From Desulfobulbaceae bacterium (lineage in GTDB: Bacteria > Desulfobacterota > Desulfobulbia > Desulfobulbales > BM004): 32,599 bases of DNA. A program made the translations under genes and the position numbers. Shown here in pieces: positions 16,326 through 26,000 of the stretch. Where the stretch lies: assembly GCA_002868955.1 (NCBI GenBank), contig PKTW01000118.1, forward strand, positions 1-32,599, given 5' to 3'. How positions within the stretch are numbered: position 1 is the stretch's first letter; each line of letters starts with the position of its first letter. The notes under the pieces are model-generated. The model saw nothing but the letters and a program-made list of their open reading frames with translations, made no database searches and was not told the origin of the DNA.

Positions 16326-18929
16326 TCAAGCTGATTTACTCCAAACCTTAAGGATACTCATTACCAGGCATTCTTCTTCAGTGATATCCAACACAGCGTC
16401 GAGGATCTCAACAGGTTTGCTGGAAGCCACACCCTCTTCACTGAGCAAAACCATCTCAAGGCTCTTTTCTCCTGATACAACGAGACTCTGCACCACCTTT
16501 CTGATGTCCAGTAAACGTTGTCTGCCCTTCCTGATTTTTGTTATGGTAACGCTGTCACATTCCATAAAGCTTTTAAGGTTCTTTCTGTCTTCTGCTGACA
16601 GTTCACGGCTCAGGCTTACAGTATAGCAGCAGAGATTTCTTGCGGCTGCATCAGTTGTTTTGTCAGGTACTCCGGCAATTGACAGGACCTTAATGCCCGA
16701 AGGAAGCTGATTATTGAGCCGGGACCGCAATTCATTCTTAGCTGCAATTGCTTCTGTAAGATCAATATCCAGATACTCGGCCAGACTTTCGGTACCGACA
16801 GGAAGGGCCGGACTGAAAGAGGCCTTTGGTACCGGATTGAACCCCTGCGTGTGATGCAAATTTATCCCGGCCCGTCTGAACGCCTGGAAAAATACCTGTA
16901 TCACTTCAAGATGGCTTAATAACCTTATATCTCCCTGCTTGGCATAGAATAATCGATACCAATGGTGGGTTCTGTCCTGTTCAGTTTTTTTCTCTTCACG
17001 CGGTTTCAGCGGAGCAATCTTATCTTCCAGGGCATCAGCGGTGGCGTCAATGCTTTCTTGTTTCTCATTAACATCCCGGCTTTTCAGTTCACACTGGACA
17101 ACAGGTCGGACTTCATTAAAATCGCAAACACCACAATTCTGGCAGCCGTGCACGCGGCAATCCGGTGTATACTCACCTTTCAGCGATTTTTCCAGTTCAG
17201 CCAGCAGAAATTCATGGTCAACCCCGGTATCGAGATGCTGCCAGGGAAGAACCTCGGTAAAATCACGCCGCCGCAAATACTGTGAAAGATCTATATTGCA
17301 GGCCTCGGCAGCAGCCTGCCAAATACCTAGGTCATAGTGCTCAGACCAGGCATCAAGACGTGCTCCACGCTGCCAGGCTTCCTCAATAACCCTTGATAAT
17401 AATCTGTCTCCCCTCGACATTACCCCTTCCAGAAAACTCTGATGCGGGTCATGCCACTTCAGCTTGTAGTTTCCTTTCGGCAGACTCTTTCTCAGCAGTT
17501 TAATCCTGGCAAAGGCCTCATCGATTGTAATCTGCGGTTCCCATTGAAACGGTGTGTGGGGCTTGGGTACAAAGGTGGCTACACTGACATTAATCCGCAA
17601 TCGCCTGTCACCAGATGTCCTCGCAGCTCTGTGTACAAGATCAGCAATGGCCAGGATATCTTCGTCTGTCTCGGTTGGTAGACCGAACATGAAGTAAAAC
17701 TTTAACAGTTTCCAGCCCAGGATATTGGCATCTCTGCAGGTAGCCATCAGATCTTCTTCTGTAATACCCTTGTTGATAACCCTGCGGAGCCTGTCCGTTC
17801 CTGCCTCAGGAGCCAGGGTGAAACCTGTTTTTCTCACCCGCTTTATCTGGTACATGATTTCAGGTGTCAGAGTGCCAACACGCATTGACGGCATGGATAC
17901 AGACACGTACTCCTTAACGAATCTGTCCATTAAACGGCCAAGGAGCGGCGATAGGCATGAATAATCACCGGTTGATAAGGACAGCAGGGCAAGTTCCTCG
18001 AACCCGCCTGCCGCCATGCCTTTTTCAGCCAGTTCCATCACCCTTTCGGCGGTACGTTCCCGCACCGGCCTGTATATAATACCTGCCTGGCAGAAACGGC
18101 AACCGCGGGTGCACCCACGGGCCACCTCGATCCCCAGACGATCATGTACGATGCGGACCAGGGGGACAAGGGGTTTTTCAGGAACCTGGGAAATTTCAAG
18201 ATCTGGAAGAATGCGCCGCTGAATTCTTTCATGGCCTTTATTCAGGGAATCGACTGCAAGCAATATTCCTTGACTGTCATAACGCGGCACAAAAAAAGAG
18301 GGGACATAGACACCAGGTATTTCTGCAAGTTTTTCAAGAGTCTTGCGCCGGTCCTGTTTTTTTTCCTTGGCAGTTTTTAAAGCTGCTGTAATTTCAAGTA
18401 CCGCCTTCTCTCCATCCCCGAGAAGAACAGCATCAAAAAAATCTGCCACAGGTTCAGGATTGAAACTGCCAGATCCTCCGCCGATAACATATGGATGCGA
18501 ATCATGACGCTCTGATGACCGAATTGGGATATGGCCCAGGGCAAGAATTGTCAGGATATTTGTATAGCAGAGCTCATAGGGCAGGGTAATACCGATCATG
18601 TCAAATTCCGCCAATGGCCGACGGGATTCAACTGCAAAAATCGCCTCCTGCCGACTCAGCAACAGTTCCTCTAAATCCTTGTCAGGACTGTATACCCTGT
18701 CTGCCAACAAACCCTCCTGCCCATTTATGACAGCATAAAGGATCTGCAGGCCATGGTGTGACATGCCTATTTCATAAAGGTCAGGGAATACCAAAGCAAC
18801 CCGGAGTTTGGCTGTTTCCCATTTCTTATAGGAGGCGTTGAACTCTTTGCCGAGATAGCGGCTCGGCTTTTTAACATGGAAAAGAAGTTTGCCTATATTT
18901 TCAGGCATCCGCTCGGGTACAGGATTCAT
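16326..18929 (-). CDS. Radical SAM protein fused to a DUF2344 domain (TIGR03960/TIGR03936 fusion)
   Basis: 867 residues from the ATG at MNPVPERM; the track start is 29 codons earlier and would overlap the preceding gene by 71 bp. The N-terminal ~200 residues resemble the B12-binding-like part of the TIGR03960 family (FPDLYEIGMSHHGLQILY). The radical SAM cluster motif GCTRGCRFCQAGIIYRPVRERT is near the middle, and a cysteine group CRVHGCQNCGVCDF follows. The last ~220 residues (WYRLFYAKQGDIRLLSHLEVIQVF) are DUF2344. In many bacteria these are two adjacent genes, often near rng; here they are one chain. The reaction is unknown, though a tRNA or ribosome modification role is often suggested. It follows the lipoprotein gene by 16 bp. 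Confidence 0.9.
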   Translation of the reverse strand: MNPVPERMPENIGKLLFHVKKPSRYLGKEFNASYKKWETAKLRVALVFPDLYEIGMSHHGLQILYAVINGQEGLLADRVYSPDKDLEELLLSRQEAIFAVESRRPLAEFDMIGITLPYELCYTNILTILALGHIPIRSSERHDSHPYVIGGGSGSFNPEPVADFFDAVLLGDGEKAVLEITAALKTAKEKKQDRRKTLEKLAEIPGVYVPSFFVPRYDSQGILLAVDSLNKGHERIQRRILPDLEISQVPEKPLVPLVRIVHDRLGIEVARGCTRGCRFCQAGIIYRPVRERTAERVMELAEKGMAAGGFEELALLSLSTGDYSCLSPLLGRLMDRFVKEYVSVSMPSMRVGTLTPEIMYQIKRVRKTGFTLAPEAGTDRLRRVINKGITEEDLMATCRDANILGWKLLKFYFMFGLPTETDEDILAIADLVHRAARTSGDRRLRINVSVATFVPKPHTPFQWEPQITIDEAFARIKLLRKSLPKGNYKLKWHDPHQSFLEGVMSRGDRLLSRVIEEAWQRGARLDAWSEHYDLGIWQAAAEACNIDLSQYLRRRDFTEVLPWQHLDTGVDHEFLLAELEKSLKGEYTPDCRVHGCQNCGVCDFNEVRPVVQCELKSRDVNEKQESIDATADALEDKIAPLKPREEKKTEQDRTHHWYRLFYAKQGDIRLLSHLEVIQVFFQAFRRAGINLHHTQGFNPVPKASFSPALPVGTESLAEYLDIDLTEAIAAKNELRSRLNNQLPSGIKVLSIAGVPDKTTDAAARNLCCYTVSLSRELSAEDRKNLKSFMECDSVTITKIRKGRQRLLDIRKVVQSLVVSGEKSLEMVLLSEEGVASSKPVEILDAVLDITEEECLVMSILKVWSKSA

Positions 18930-18945
18930 ATCTAGAAAATTATAA

Positions 18946-19848
18946 TTATTTGACAAACAGTTGTTCGAAATTATCCGGGATCTTAAGAGTGAAATCCTCT
19001 TCAGAAAAGCGCGCATCGTCTAAAAACGAATAGAGCCTTACAGCAATCTTCTCAGTATCACCGTTGGCGGAAGCAGTTACCTTTGTTGGAACTGCGCATT
19101 GTAGTTTTATGGCATCAGAGGCTTGCATAACAGCAGAAGCATTCCCTGCATTTTTACCCGTTTTACCAGGCAGCGGTTGGTGGTCTGTATAGAGTATGTC
19201 CACGAGATGCTCACCCTGTTCATCTCTTAATACATGGCGCAGAATCAGCAGTTCCGCAGGATCAAACAAGACCATACTCTCTGTGTTTGTCTCGGCATGC
19301 CTTATCTGCAGCCAGAATTTTTCCTGCTCTCTGTCTCGCATAACTGCCTGGATTCGTATATCTCCCGGCTGCAATCTCCCGGTCAGCCAGTAATAGGAAA
19401 ACTGCGGCTCAAAACCTGGTGGTGCGAATTTCTTGAACGCTTTGGAATGCACGGAGCCCAAGTAGGCCTTCTCTTCAAAAACATTGAGGCTTATGAATAT
19501 TTCTCCATAGGTCACAAAAATAAACAGGGGTTGCCCCAAAGGGTTCTGCGCGATAAACTTGACATAACCGGGATTCATTGCCTGTAAATAGCCGGAGAGC
19601 TTTCCCGTATGGTCACTGAACCAACCTGAAACAGAAAGAGAAGCATCGGCTTCTGCATCCAGGCAGCAGGGGCATACTTCAGCGCTTATCTTATGATAGC
19701 GGCTGAAAGCTTCTAAAACTGCTTCAATCTCTTGTTCGCCGGCAGGATAGGTTTGCAGGATTGATCTGGCACAACCCTGGATAAAAACCAGGGAAAAGAA
19801 AAGTAAAACCATGAAACATTGGAGGCCGTGACACGGAAATCCCCTCAC
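18946..19848 (-). CDS. Putative outer-membrane lipoprotein, LolB/DUF4292-like
   Basis: 300 residues with lipobox FIQGCARS near residue 26. The body is mostly beta strands with WFSDHTGKLSGYLQAMNPGYVKFIAQNPLGQPLFIFVTYGEIFISLN, reminiscent of the LolB/LolA-like half-barrel that binds lipid or lipoprotein. The unusual EVCPCCLDAE follows the anchor linker. The GTG start overlaps the TPR gene stop as GTGA, so the two are translationally coupled and probably work together at the envelope. This is a fold-level guess; a DUF4292-type lipoprotein is the main alternative name. Confidence 0.7.
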   Translation of the reverse strand: MRGFPCHGLQCFMVLLFFSLVFIQGCARSILQTYPAGEQEIEAVLEAFSRYHKISAEVCPCCLDAEADASLSVSGWFSDHTGKLSGYLQAMNPGYVKFIAQNPLGQPLFIFVTYGEIFISLNVFEEKAYLGSVHSKAFKKFAPPGFEPQFSYYWLTGRLQPGDIRIQAVMRDREQEKFWLQIRHAETNTESMVLFDPAELLILRHVLRDEQGEHLVDILYTDHQPLPGKTGKNAGNASAVMQASDAIKLQCAVPTKVTASANGDTEKIAVRLYSFLDDARFSEEDFTLKIPDNFEQLFVK

Positions 19849-21680
19849 TTTTTGCTCCTGGATTTGATGGATTGAATTTTGGCATTAACGCTTTGCTTCT
19901 TTTCCTCTTCCTCATAGAGTTCATAGGCTTCTTCATAAGCAGCCAGTGCCTTTTCAATCTGCTCCAACTGCATATAGACCTCTCCGAGATGTTCTTTAAT
20001 AACCGGATCGTTACCCACCATCTCAGAGGCTTTTTCAAGTTCAATAATTGCCTGCTCTACATCACCGACCTTAAAATAGGCCCAGCCCAAACTATCCCTG
20101 ACATACCCGTCTTCAGGCATAAGTTCAACTGCCTTTTTTATATATTCCAGGGCCTTTTCCAGATGAATATTATTATCCGCCCAGGTGTAACCGATATAGT
20201 TGAGTGCGGCCCCATTTTCAGGATCAAGAACTAGTACCGCCTGCATCTTGGCCATGGCAGCGTCCTGTTCCCCTATTTTCTCAAGAAATATGCCGTAGTT
20301 GTAAAGAAGATCTATATCGTCCGGGTATAATCTGGTGGCCTGCTCATAAACCTCCCTACCCTGCTCAATTTCTCCATTTTGCCTGTAAATTGATGCGAGC
20401 AGAATATAAAAACTGGACTTCCTGGTGGTAGCATCAGCAATCTCTTTTTGCAGAAGATCTATAGCACCGGGGTAATTATCGCTCTCGCTCAATATTTTGA
20501 CCCGCAAAAAAATACTGTCCACGTAAAGAGTGGAATCGGTGGGTATAAGTTGCAACTGCTCTTCAGCTCTTTTACTATCATTATGCCGGTAATAGGCCAT
20601 ACCGATGAGGTAGCGCATAACTGTCAACTCCGGATTGGTCTGTAAAACATCCTCCAGGATCATTATAGCCTCGTCATATTTTTCCTGGCTTAAGAGAATT
20701 CGGCTGATGGTTAAGTCAACGTTCTGGGATTCCGGCAGGACAGATCTTAAATCACGCAGAAGTTCCAGGGCTTTGTCATTCTCCTCCAGGGTCAGGTACA
20801 GATTAACAAGCCTTGTTTTAGCCATATCACTGGACTCCCCCTCATTGACAATACCGCGGTATACCACGACAGCCTTATCGTACTCCTGCCGGTCTTCATA
20901 AAATTCAGCCACCTCATAAGCCAGCCTCTCAAACCAGTTGAGTTCCAGGGCCTTTTCATACGAGGCCGCCGCCTTATCGTAATACTGCAGTTCCCGGTAT
21001 AATCTTGCCAGGTAATAATAGGCCATGTATGAATCGCCTTCGAGCCGGACAAGTCGGTTGAGTATTTTCTGGGCTTTGTCGTATTCTCTATTTTGAGCAT
21101 AGAGCGTTCCGAGCATGAGCAATGTGTCATGATCTTCTTTTATTTCCAGTAGGCCCTGATAAATAGCCACGGCTTCATCATTGCGCCCCAGGCTGCCATA
21201 AACCTTGGCTAATAGAATTCTATTCTCGAAATCGAGAGGATTCATGCTGATAATCGCTTCAAGCTCTCTTGCAGCCTGCTCCTTGCGATCCATCTTAATC
21301 AGGAGAATTGCCAGGTTGCGTTTGATATATATACTTTCCTCATCACATAACAATGCCTTCTCATATGCCTCTTGTGCTTCCTCAAAACTCTGGTTGTTCT
21401 CAGCGGTCTTGCCCCAGAGAAAATAAAAATAGGAGCAGGCCATGTCAGAAGCCCCAGCCTCTTTTTGTTGCTCGGCTTCGTCGAAACCGGCGGGAACTTT
21501 ATTCTGGGATGGGGTTTCCAGTGATGGAAGCGCACAGGACATAAAAAGAAAAACACAACCCAACAGGCCTAAAGAGTTGAAGAGGGAAAGATACTTGTGT
21601 TTTGTAACCTTATGCCGTCCGGGCATAAGTGATTTCATGTTACGCCACATCACTTTGTATAAGGGACTTTTACTCTGCAT
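19845..21680 (-). CDS. TPR-repeat lipoprotein
   Basis: 611 residues. A hydrophobic leader with lipobox LFMSCALP (about residue 49) suggests a lipoprotein; the true start may be a later Met (MKSLMPGRH). From about residue 80 to the end there are roughly a dozen tetratricopeptide repeats, for example FEEAQEAYEKALLCDEE, YDKAAASYEKALELN and LEKALEYIKKAVELMPEDG. It ends in a basic, coiled-coil-like tail (EEKKQSVNAKIQSIKSRSKK). Such proteins scaffold assemblies in the periplasm or outer membrane. It overlaps the next lipoprotein gene by 4 nt. Partner unknown; the coupled LolB-like protein is the best candidate. Confidence 0.87.
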   Translation of the reverse strand: MQSKSPLYKVMWRNMKSLMPGRHKVTKHKYLSLFNSLGLLGCVFLFMSCALPSLETPSQNKVPAGFDEAEQQKEAGASDMACSYFYFLWGKTAENNQSFEEAQEAYEKALLCDEESIYIKRNLAILLIKMDRKEQAARELEAIISMNPLDFENRILLAKVYGSLGRNDEAVAIYQGLLEIKEDHDTLLMLGTLYAQNREYDKAQKILNRLVRLEGDSYMAYYYLARLYRELQYYDKAAASYEKALELNWFERLAYEVAEFYEDRQEYDKAVVVYRGIVNEGESSDMAKTRLVNLYLTLEENDKALELLRDLRSVLPESQNVDLTISRILLSQEKYDEAIMILEDVLQTNPELTVMRYLIGMAYYRHNDSKRAEEQLQLIPTDSTLYVDSIFLRVKILSESDNYPGAIDLLQKEIADATTRKSSFYILLASIYRQNGEIEQGREVYEQATRLYPDDIDLLYNYGIFLEKIGEQDAAMAKMQAVLVLDPENGAALNYIGYTWADNNIHLEKALEYIKKAVELMPEDGYVRDSLGWAYFKVGDVEQAIIELEKASEMVGNDPVIKEHLGEVYMQLEQIEKALAAYEEAYELYEEEEKKQSVNAKIQSIKSRSKK

Positions 21681-21745
21681 AACGAATTAAACTCTTGATC
21701 TTTATTCAGATCAGAACCGGCAAAAGCATGGCGCTTGCGTTTTTC

Positions 21746-22438
21746 TCAGCTTTCCACCTGTTGCGTTGTTTTTTGGGCCAGAACCTTTGCAACAGCCTCA
21801 AACACAAGACGATAAACATTTTCTATGGAATCTGAGCCGTTTATCCTTTCAATATAATCTTGCCGCATGGTACTAAAAATTCCTGCCACTTTTTGCAGGT
21901 TTGCTTTTTCCTCAAAAGTATTGGGATGTTCATGCCGCTGGTTCTGGATGCGATGAATACCATGGGCCGGTTCTATCTCGAGAATTATCGCCAGGTCAGG
22001 GACCGGAAAATCTTCATTTTTCTTCATTATAAGATCCTGGTCCATGCCATTGGCACCCTGGTACGCTATCGTTGAAAGATAGTACCGGTCACAGATCACA
22101 ACACAACCATCTGACAGGGCAGGTTTAATTATTTCCTTTACATGCTGATCCCGGTCTGCAATAAAAAGCTCCAGTTCTTCTTCCCGGGACACAGAACCAC
22201 GATCAACAAACAATTTCCTGATTTTTTGTCCGTAAGGGCCATTGGTTGGTTCACGGGTCGCAACAACAGCATAACCAAGCTGCCTGAGCTTTTCAGCAAG
22301 CAAATGGAGTTGGGTTGATTTGCCGGTCCCGTCTATACCCTCGAAAACGATAAAGAGACCACCAGGTATAAGCTGGGGGACTTTCTGGGCAGGTTCTTGC
22401 CCATCCAAGCGGTTTGACTGATGATCCTCTGTTTTCAT
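21746..22438 (-). CDS. tmk: Thymidylate kinase
   Basis: 230 residues. The P-loop FEGIDGTGKSTQ is near residue 33, the DR(Y/F) motif is CDRYYLSTIAYQGANG, and TREPTNGPYGQKIRKL is the substrate/LID approach region. It phosphorylates dTMP to dTDP in the cytoplasm. The first ~25 residues, before GLFIVFEG, are an extra extension. It lies between pdxA, with a terminator in the gap, and the TPR gene. Confidence 0.95.
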   Translation of the reverse strand: MKTEDHQSNRLDGQEPAQKVPQLIPGGLFIVFEGIDGTGKSTQLHLLAEKLRQLGYAVVATREPTNGPYGQKIRKLFVDRGSVSREEELELFIADRDQHVKEIIKPALSDGCVVICDRYYLSTIAYQGANGMDQDLIMKKNEDFPVPDLAIILEIEPAHGIHRIQNQRHEHPNTFEEKANLQKVAGIFSTMRQDYIERINGSDSIENVYRLVFEAVAKVLAQKTTQQVES

Positions 22439-22484
22439 AGTCTCATATGATTCCGGCTACCATCTTTATATTCTCAGATAAAAG

Positions 22485-22507
22485 CCCCGGGCTGCATTCA
22501 GCCCCGG
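22485..22507 (-). terminator. Rho-independent terminator after pdxA
   Basis: On the minus strand CCGGGGCTG-AATG-CAGCCCGG forms a GC-rich stem with one bulge, then CTTTTA. It lies about 90 bp after the pdxA stop and before tmk. Confidence 0.7.
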
Positions 22508-22595
22508 TGTTACATATTCTTAACAAAGAGCTTTTGTTCAGGCCATACATTTATCAACATGACTACATGTTTTACCAAAGCAAAGCCAGTTTTAT

Positions 22596-23630
22596 TTACG
22601 TCTTATTCCTGTTGCCAATGATCTGAGTTGCCATTAAAAAGGCAGCTTCCAGGCTGGAATCGCTTGCCAGCCCTTTCCCTGCAATATCATAGGCCGTGCC
22701 GTGATCCACCGATGTACGGATAATGGGAAGCCCCATAGTGAGATTGACCCCATCCTCAAAGTGCACAAGTTTAAAGGGGATAAGCCCCTGGTCATGATAC
22801 ATGGCTACAACCGCATCAAATTTGTTGTCAAAGGCCAACTTGAAGACCGTATCAGGCGGCAGGGGACCTGTCAGCTCCCATTTTTCTGAAACTGAACCGG
22901 CAACTGCCGGGTCAATTATCTTTGTCTCCTCAAGGCCGAAAAGGGCTGATTCCCCAGCATGGGGGTTAAAACCGGCAACTGCAATACGCGGCCTTTCAAG
23001 AGCAAAATCCTTAAGGAGCGTTTCACCGGTAAGATTAATTATCCGTTTCACCTCGGCCTGGTCCAATTGTTCCGCAACCCTGGATAAAGGTGTATGTATG
23101 GTGACCAGTGAGACCTTTAACCTGTTACCGGCCATCATCATGCCGAAATTCTGCGCATCACATAAAGATGCCAGCATCTCAGTATGCCCGGGAAACTCAT
23201 AGCCGGCAAGGTGGATGGCATATTTTGAAATCGGACACGTCACCATTGCATCCAGATCTCCATGAGTGATAAGACGTACAGCCTCAATGATGTAGGCGGC
23301 TGCAGCTTGTCCTGTTTCCTTCCCCGGCACGCCCCATGACAGACTTTCAGACTGCAGCTCATACCCGGCACTTCTTTTTGGCTCAATGACCTGAATTTTC
23401 TCCACATTAACCGGATCTCCAGGCTGCCACGCGCTTATGCCAACACTGATCTGCAACTCTGCAGCACAACGTTGCAGGACACCTATATCACCAACAACAA
23501 CAGGCAGATATTGTTCTACTGTTTTTCTCTTTGTCAGAAAACGCAGAATTATTTCCGGCCCGATACCAACAGGGCACCCCATGGTAATAGCAACGAGGTA
23601 GGGCCTCCTGTTCGAGGAAATTTTATTCAT
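22596..23630 (-). CDS. pdxA: 4-hydroxythreonine-4-phosphate dehydrogenase
   Basis: 344 residues from the ATG at MNKISSNRR; the longer track start is a TTG. PdxA motifs are TMGCPVGIGPEIIL at the N-terminus, GHTEMLA with the metal-binding His, NPHAGE, and MYHDQGLIPFKL near the C-terminus. It catalyses the NAD-dependent oxidation step in DXP-dependent pyridoxal phosphate synthesis. This fits with a PLP enzyme (TrpB2) in the window, though the two are not in one operon. No frame damage seen. Confidence 0.95.
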   Translation of the reverse strand: MNKISSNRRPYLVAITMGCPVGIGPEIILRFLTKRKTVEQYLPVVVGDIGVLQRCAAELQISVGISAWQPGDPVNVEKIQVIEPKRSAGYELQSESLSWGVPGKETGQAAAAYIIEAVRLITHGDLDAMVTCPISKYAIHLAGYEFPGHTEMLASLCDAQNFGMMMAGNRLKVSLVTIHTPLSRVAEQLDQAEVKRIINLTGETLLKDFALERPRIAVAGFNPHAGESALFGLEETKIIDPAVAGSVSEKWELTGPLPPDTVFKLAFDNKFDAVVAMYHDQGLIPFKLVHFEDGVNLTMGLPIIRTSVDHGTAYDIAGKGLASDSSLEAAFLMATQIIGNRNKT

Positions 23631-23699
23631 GATGTCTGCATTGTGCCTCAGCCGGCCAATCCTCAAAATATAAAAACAAACTATCTTTGTGCACCATAT

Positions 23700-24095
23700 T
23701 CACTCAATGCCATAACAGAGATCAAATGCATTTTGCATTAATTCTATTTTGGCATCCTGAAGTTGGGCCGCATTTGCTGCCTTTAATTGGACACCGACAA
23801 CATCAAAGCGGGCTGGCCGGTTATGGCAGCCGCATTGGCCCATATATTCAAGGGCAACTTTTGCAAGCTGCTTCTGTTTCGTGACTGTCACTGAATCAAA
23901 GGGAGAACCAAAGAGGCTATCTGATCGGGTCTTTACTTCAATAAAAACCAGATCTCCACCCTGTTCGGCGATAATATCGATTTCACCAAGCTTGACGCGA
24001 TAGTTACGTTCAAGTATCCGGTATCCCCGGTTCTTCAAATAACGGACCGCTAATTCTTCGCCTCTTGCTCCCAGTGCTTTTTTGTGGAGAGTCAT
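23700..24095 (-). CDS. yraN: YraN/UPF0102 family nuclease-like protein
   Basis: 131 residues, full family length. The family pattern is clear: LGARGEELAVRYLKNRGYRILERNYRVKLGEIDIIAEQGGDLVFIEVKTRS. The GEIDII...FIEVKTR core matches the D-ExK site of restriction-endonuclease-like folds. The biological role is not established; DNA processing or Holliday junction functions have been suggested. It lies 130 bp after rnhB, a common pairing in Proteobacteria. Confidence 0.95.
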   Translation of the reverse strand: MTLHKKALGARGEELAVRYLKNRGYRILERNYRVKLGEIDIIAEQGGDLVFIEVKTRSDSLFGSPFDSVTVTKQKQLAKVALEYMGQCGCHNRPARFDVVGVQLKAANAAQLQDAKIELMQNAFDLCYGIE

Positions 24096-24224
24096 ATGAT
24101 ATCAGCAGATTATATTGGTCGGCCAACTGAAATTACTCCACCGCAAGTCTTTGCGCTGGTGATTCTTTATGAAGCAGATTGCTGACGACGAGACTTTTCC
24201 CGAATCCAGCATTTTTACCGCTAT

Positions 24225-24869
24225 TCAGGTTTTTGTAATGAATTCCCTGACACATTTGAAGCTCTGCCGGTGAATGGCGCAAGGACCGTGAATCTTTATT
24301 GCCTCCCGGTGGTCGCGGGTCGGATATCCCCTGTTCTGTTGAAAATTATATTCCGGATACTGAAGATGATACTGGTCCATCAGTTCATCGCGAACAACCT
24401 TGGCAACAATTGAGGCCGCTGCAACGGAGGCACTTTTTGACTCTCCCTTGACCAGGGTTTGCTGCGGTATAATCATTGGTATTGGTTGGTTGCCGTCCAC
24501 GAGAAGAAAGTCAGGCTGGAAAGGCATAGCGAGAACAGCCTTTTTCATGGCCAGCAAGGAGGCCTGCAGGATATTGATACGGTCAATGTCTGTTTCTGAA
24601 ACGATGCCGACACCGATTTTGGCACCATTATTCTGCAGTTTTTCATACAGGTGGGCACGCTTTGCGGCGTTGATGCTCTTGGAGTCAACGAAACTGCTAT
24701 AATCGCAGTTTACCTCCAAAATAACGCAGGCGGCAACTACCGGTCCTGCCAAGGGCCCGCGGCCTACTTCATCAAGGCCACCAACCCACTGGTATCCCTT
24801 CTGGTGGAGGCATCTTTCCAGAGTGTACGTGTCGGGTTCAGGATCAGGCCATAGTTTCTCCGGACCCAT
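24225..24869 (-). CDS. rnhB: Ribonuclease HII
   Basis: 214 residues. Catalytic motifs are GGLDEVGRGPLAGPVV (Asp-Glu pair near residue 36) and SVAAASIVAKVVRDELM, with VDSKSI and YPEYNFQQNRGYPTRDHREAI further supporting type 2 RNase H. It removes RNA from RNA-DNA hybrids and initiates excision of single ribonucleotides in DNA. GGGGAG precedes the ATG. It lies 18 bp after rplS. Confidence 0.96.
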   Translation of the reverse strand: MGPEKLWPDPEPDTYTLERCLHQKGYQWVGGLDEVGRGPLAGPVVAACVILEVNCDYSSFVDSKSINAAKRAHLYEKLQNNGAKIGVGIVSETDIDRINILQASLLAMKKAVLAMPFQPDFLLVDGNQPIPMIIPQQTLVKGESKSASVAAASIVAKVVRDELMDQYHLQYPEYNFQQNRGYPTRDHREAIKIHGPCAIHRQSFKCVREFITKT

Positions 24870-24887
24870 CCCCGCTCCCCCCGGCAG

Positions 24888-25241
24888 TTAGCGCAAGCCT
24901 TTTTCTTTGATACGGGCAGCTTTACCGCGGAGTTCGCGCAGGTAGTAGAGTCGTGAGCGGCGAACTTTGCCGCGGGAGACTATCTCCACCTTTTCCAGCC
25001 TGGGTGAATGCAGGGCAAAGGTTTTTTCAACCCCTACGCCGTGCGATATCTTCCGCACGGTAAAAGTGGCACCCATATTGCCTTTTCTACGCCGGATAAC
25101 AACACCCTCAAAGATTTGCACCCTTTCCTTGTTGCCTTCAATGATACGAATATGGACCCTAACTGAGTCTCCGGCTCGGAAATCCGGCATATCATAGCGC
25201 ATCTGCTCTCTGTCGATTCGTTCAATAATATTGGTACTCAT
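24888..25241 (-). CDS. rplS: 50S ribosomal protein L19
   Basis: 117 residues, the usual length. Recognised by [54 protein letters not shown] and the C-terminal [23 protein letters not shown]. It is a structural protein at the subunit interface of the ribosome. Location in the trmD-rplS segment is typical. Confidence 0.97.
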   Translation of the reverse strand: MSTNIIERIDREQMRYDMPDFRAGDSVRVHIRIIEGNKERVQIFEGVVIRRRKGNMGATFTVRKISHGVGVEKTFALHSPRLEKVEIVSRGKVRRSRLYYLRELRGKAARIKEKGLR

Positions 25242-25372
25242 ACTCTGCTATTCTCGGATTGCTTCTCTTTTCCGATGGGCGCCTCCACATCACCCTTATT
25301 AAAATAAATCTTCCCAGTTTACGGATACTGAAACAGGTTTTCACCTTTAACCCGTAAGTCCCTGATTTCTTA

Positions 25373-25398
25373 TATATACTCGTCCTATATACTCGTCC
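25373..25398. repeat. Tandem 13-bp direct repeat
   Basis: TATATACTCGTCC occurs twice without a gap in the rplS-methyltransferase interval. It is probably a small replication-slippage duplication. Confidence 0.6.
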
Positions 25399-25415
25399 GA
25401 AATCTTTTTACCTTT

Positions 25416-26000
25416 TTACTCTCTTGTTCCAAGCAGTCGGTCAAGGACAATAGCTGCAGCCGACCTGACCGACAGGTGGTTGTAACTCCCTGCACCGGTA
25501 ATGGGAGGCAAAATGCCATCTCCGGCTGCAATCACTTCCTGTGCCAATCCCCAGGCGGTTCCGAAAAGAATGAGAAAGCATTCCCCGTCAGCAATTTTTT
25601 GGCGCACTAAGCTGTACGGCCATATGGAGGAATGTCTCTCCTGGGCGCAGGTTGCGAGAACTGTAGGTTTCTGCTGCCTTTTTTCTGTCACTTTTGCAAG
25701 AACCTGATCCAGGTCATCATGAATATGCACCAGGGAAAGGGCCTCACCGCGTTTGGCATTATATTCTGCCCCGTGGCCTTTCAGCCAATGGTCCAGAAGT
25801 TCCTGGAAGAGTTTCTGTTGGTCACTGTATGGCGTGACAACGTAAAGCGAACCAACACCATAAGTCCTTGCCGCCCGTGAAATATCATGCAGATCCAGAT
25901 TTGTCACAGCTGAGCCGATTATTTCCTGGTTTTTGTTTATTACCGGATAATGAATCAGTGCCAAATCTAACCTGACCTTGCCAACCTCCTGCTCTGTCAC
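25416..26000 (-). CDS. TrmD-linked SPOUT-type RNA methyltransferase (COG4752)
   Basis: 194 residues from a GTG start; an AGGAGG inside the first codons leaves the start uncertain. LIHYPVINKNQEIIGSAVTNLDLHDISRAARTYG and the C-terminal LILFGTAWGLAQEV and LPPITGAGSYNHLSVRSAAAI match the SAM-dependent RNA methyltransferase family usually encoded beside trmD in deltaproteobacteria and Firmicutes relatives. The SAM pocket would be the SPOUT knot formed by the last two segments. The RNA target is unknown. It lies between trmD and rplS. Confidence 0.85.
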   Translation of the reverse strand: MTEQEVGKVRLDLALIHYPVINKNQEIIGSAVTNLDLHDISRAARTYGVGSLYVVTPYSDQQKLFQELLDHWLKGHGAEYNAKRGEALSLVHIHDDLDQVLAKVTEKRQQKPTVLATCAQERHSSIWPYSLVRQKIADGECFLILFGTAWGLAQEVIAAGDGILPPITGAGSYNHLSVRSAAAIVLDRLLGTRE

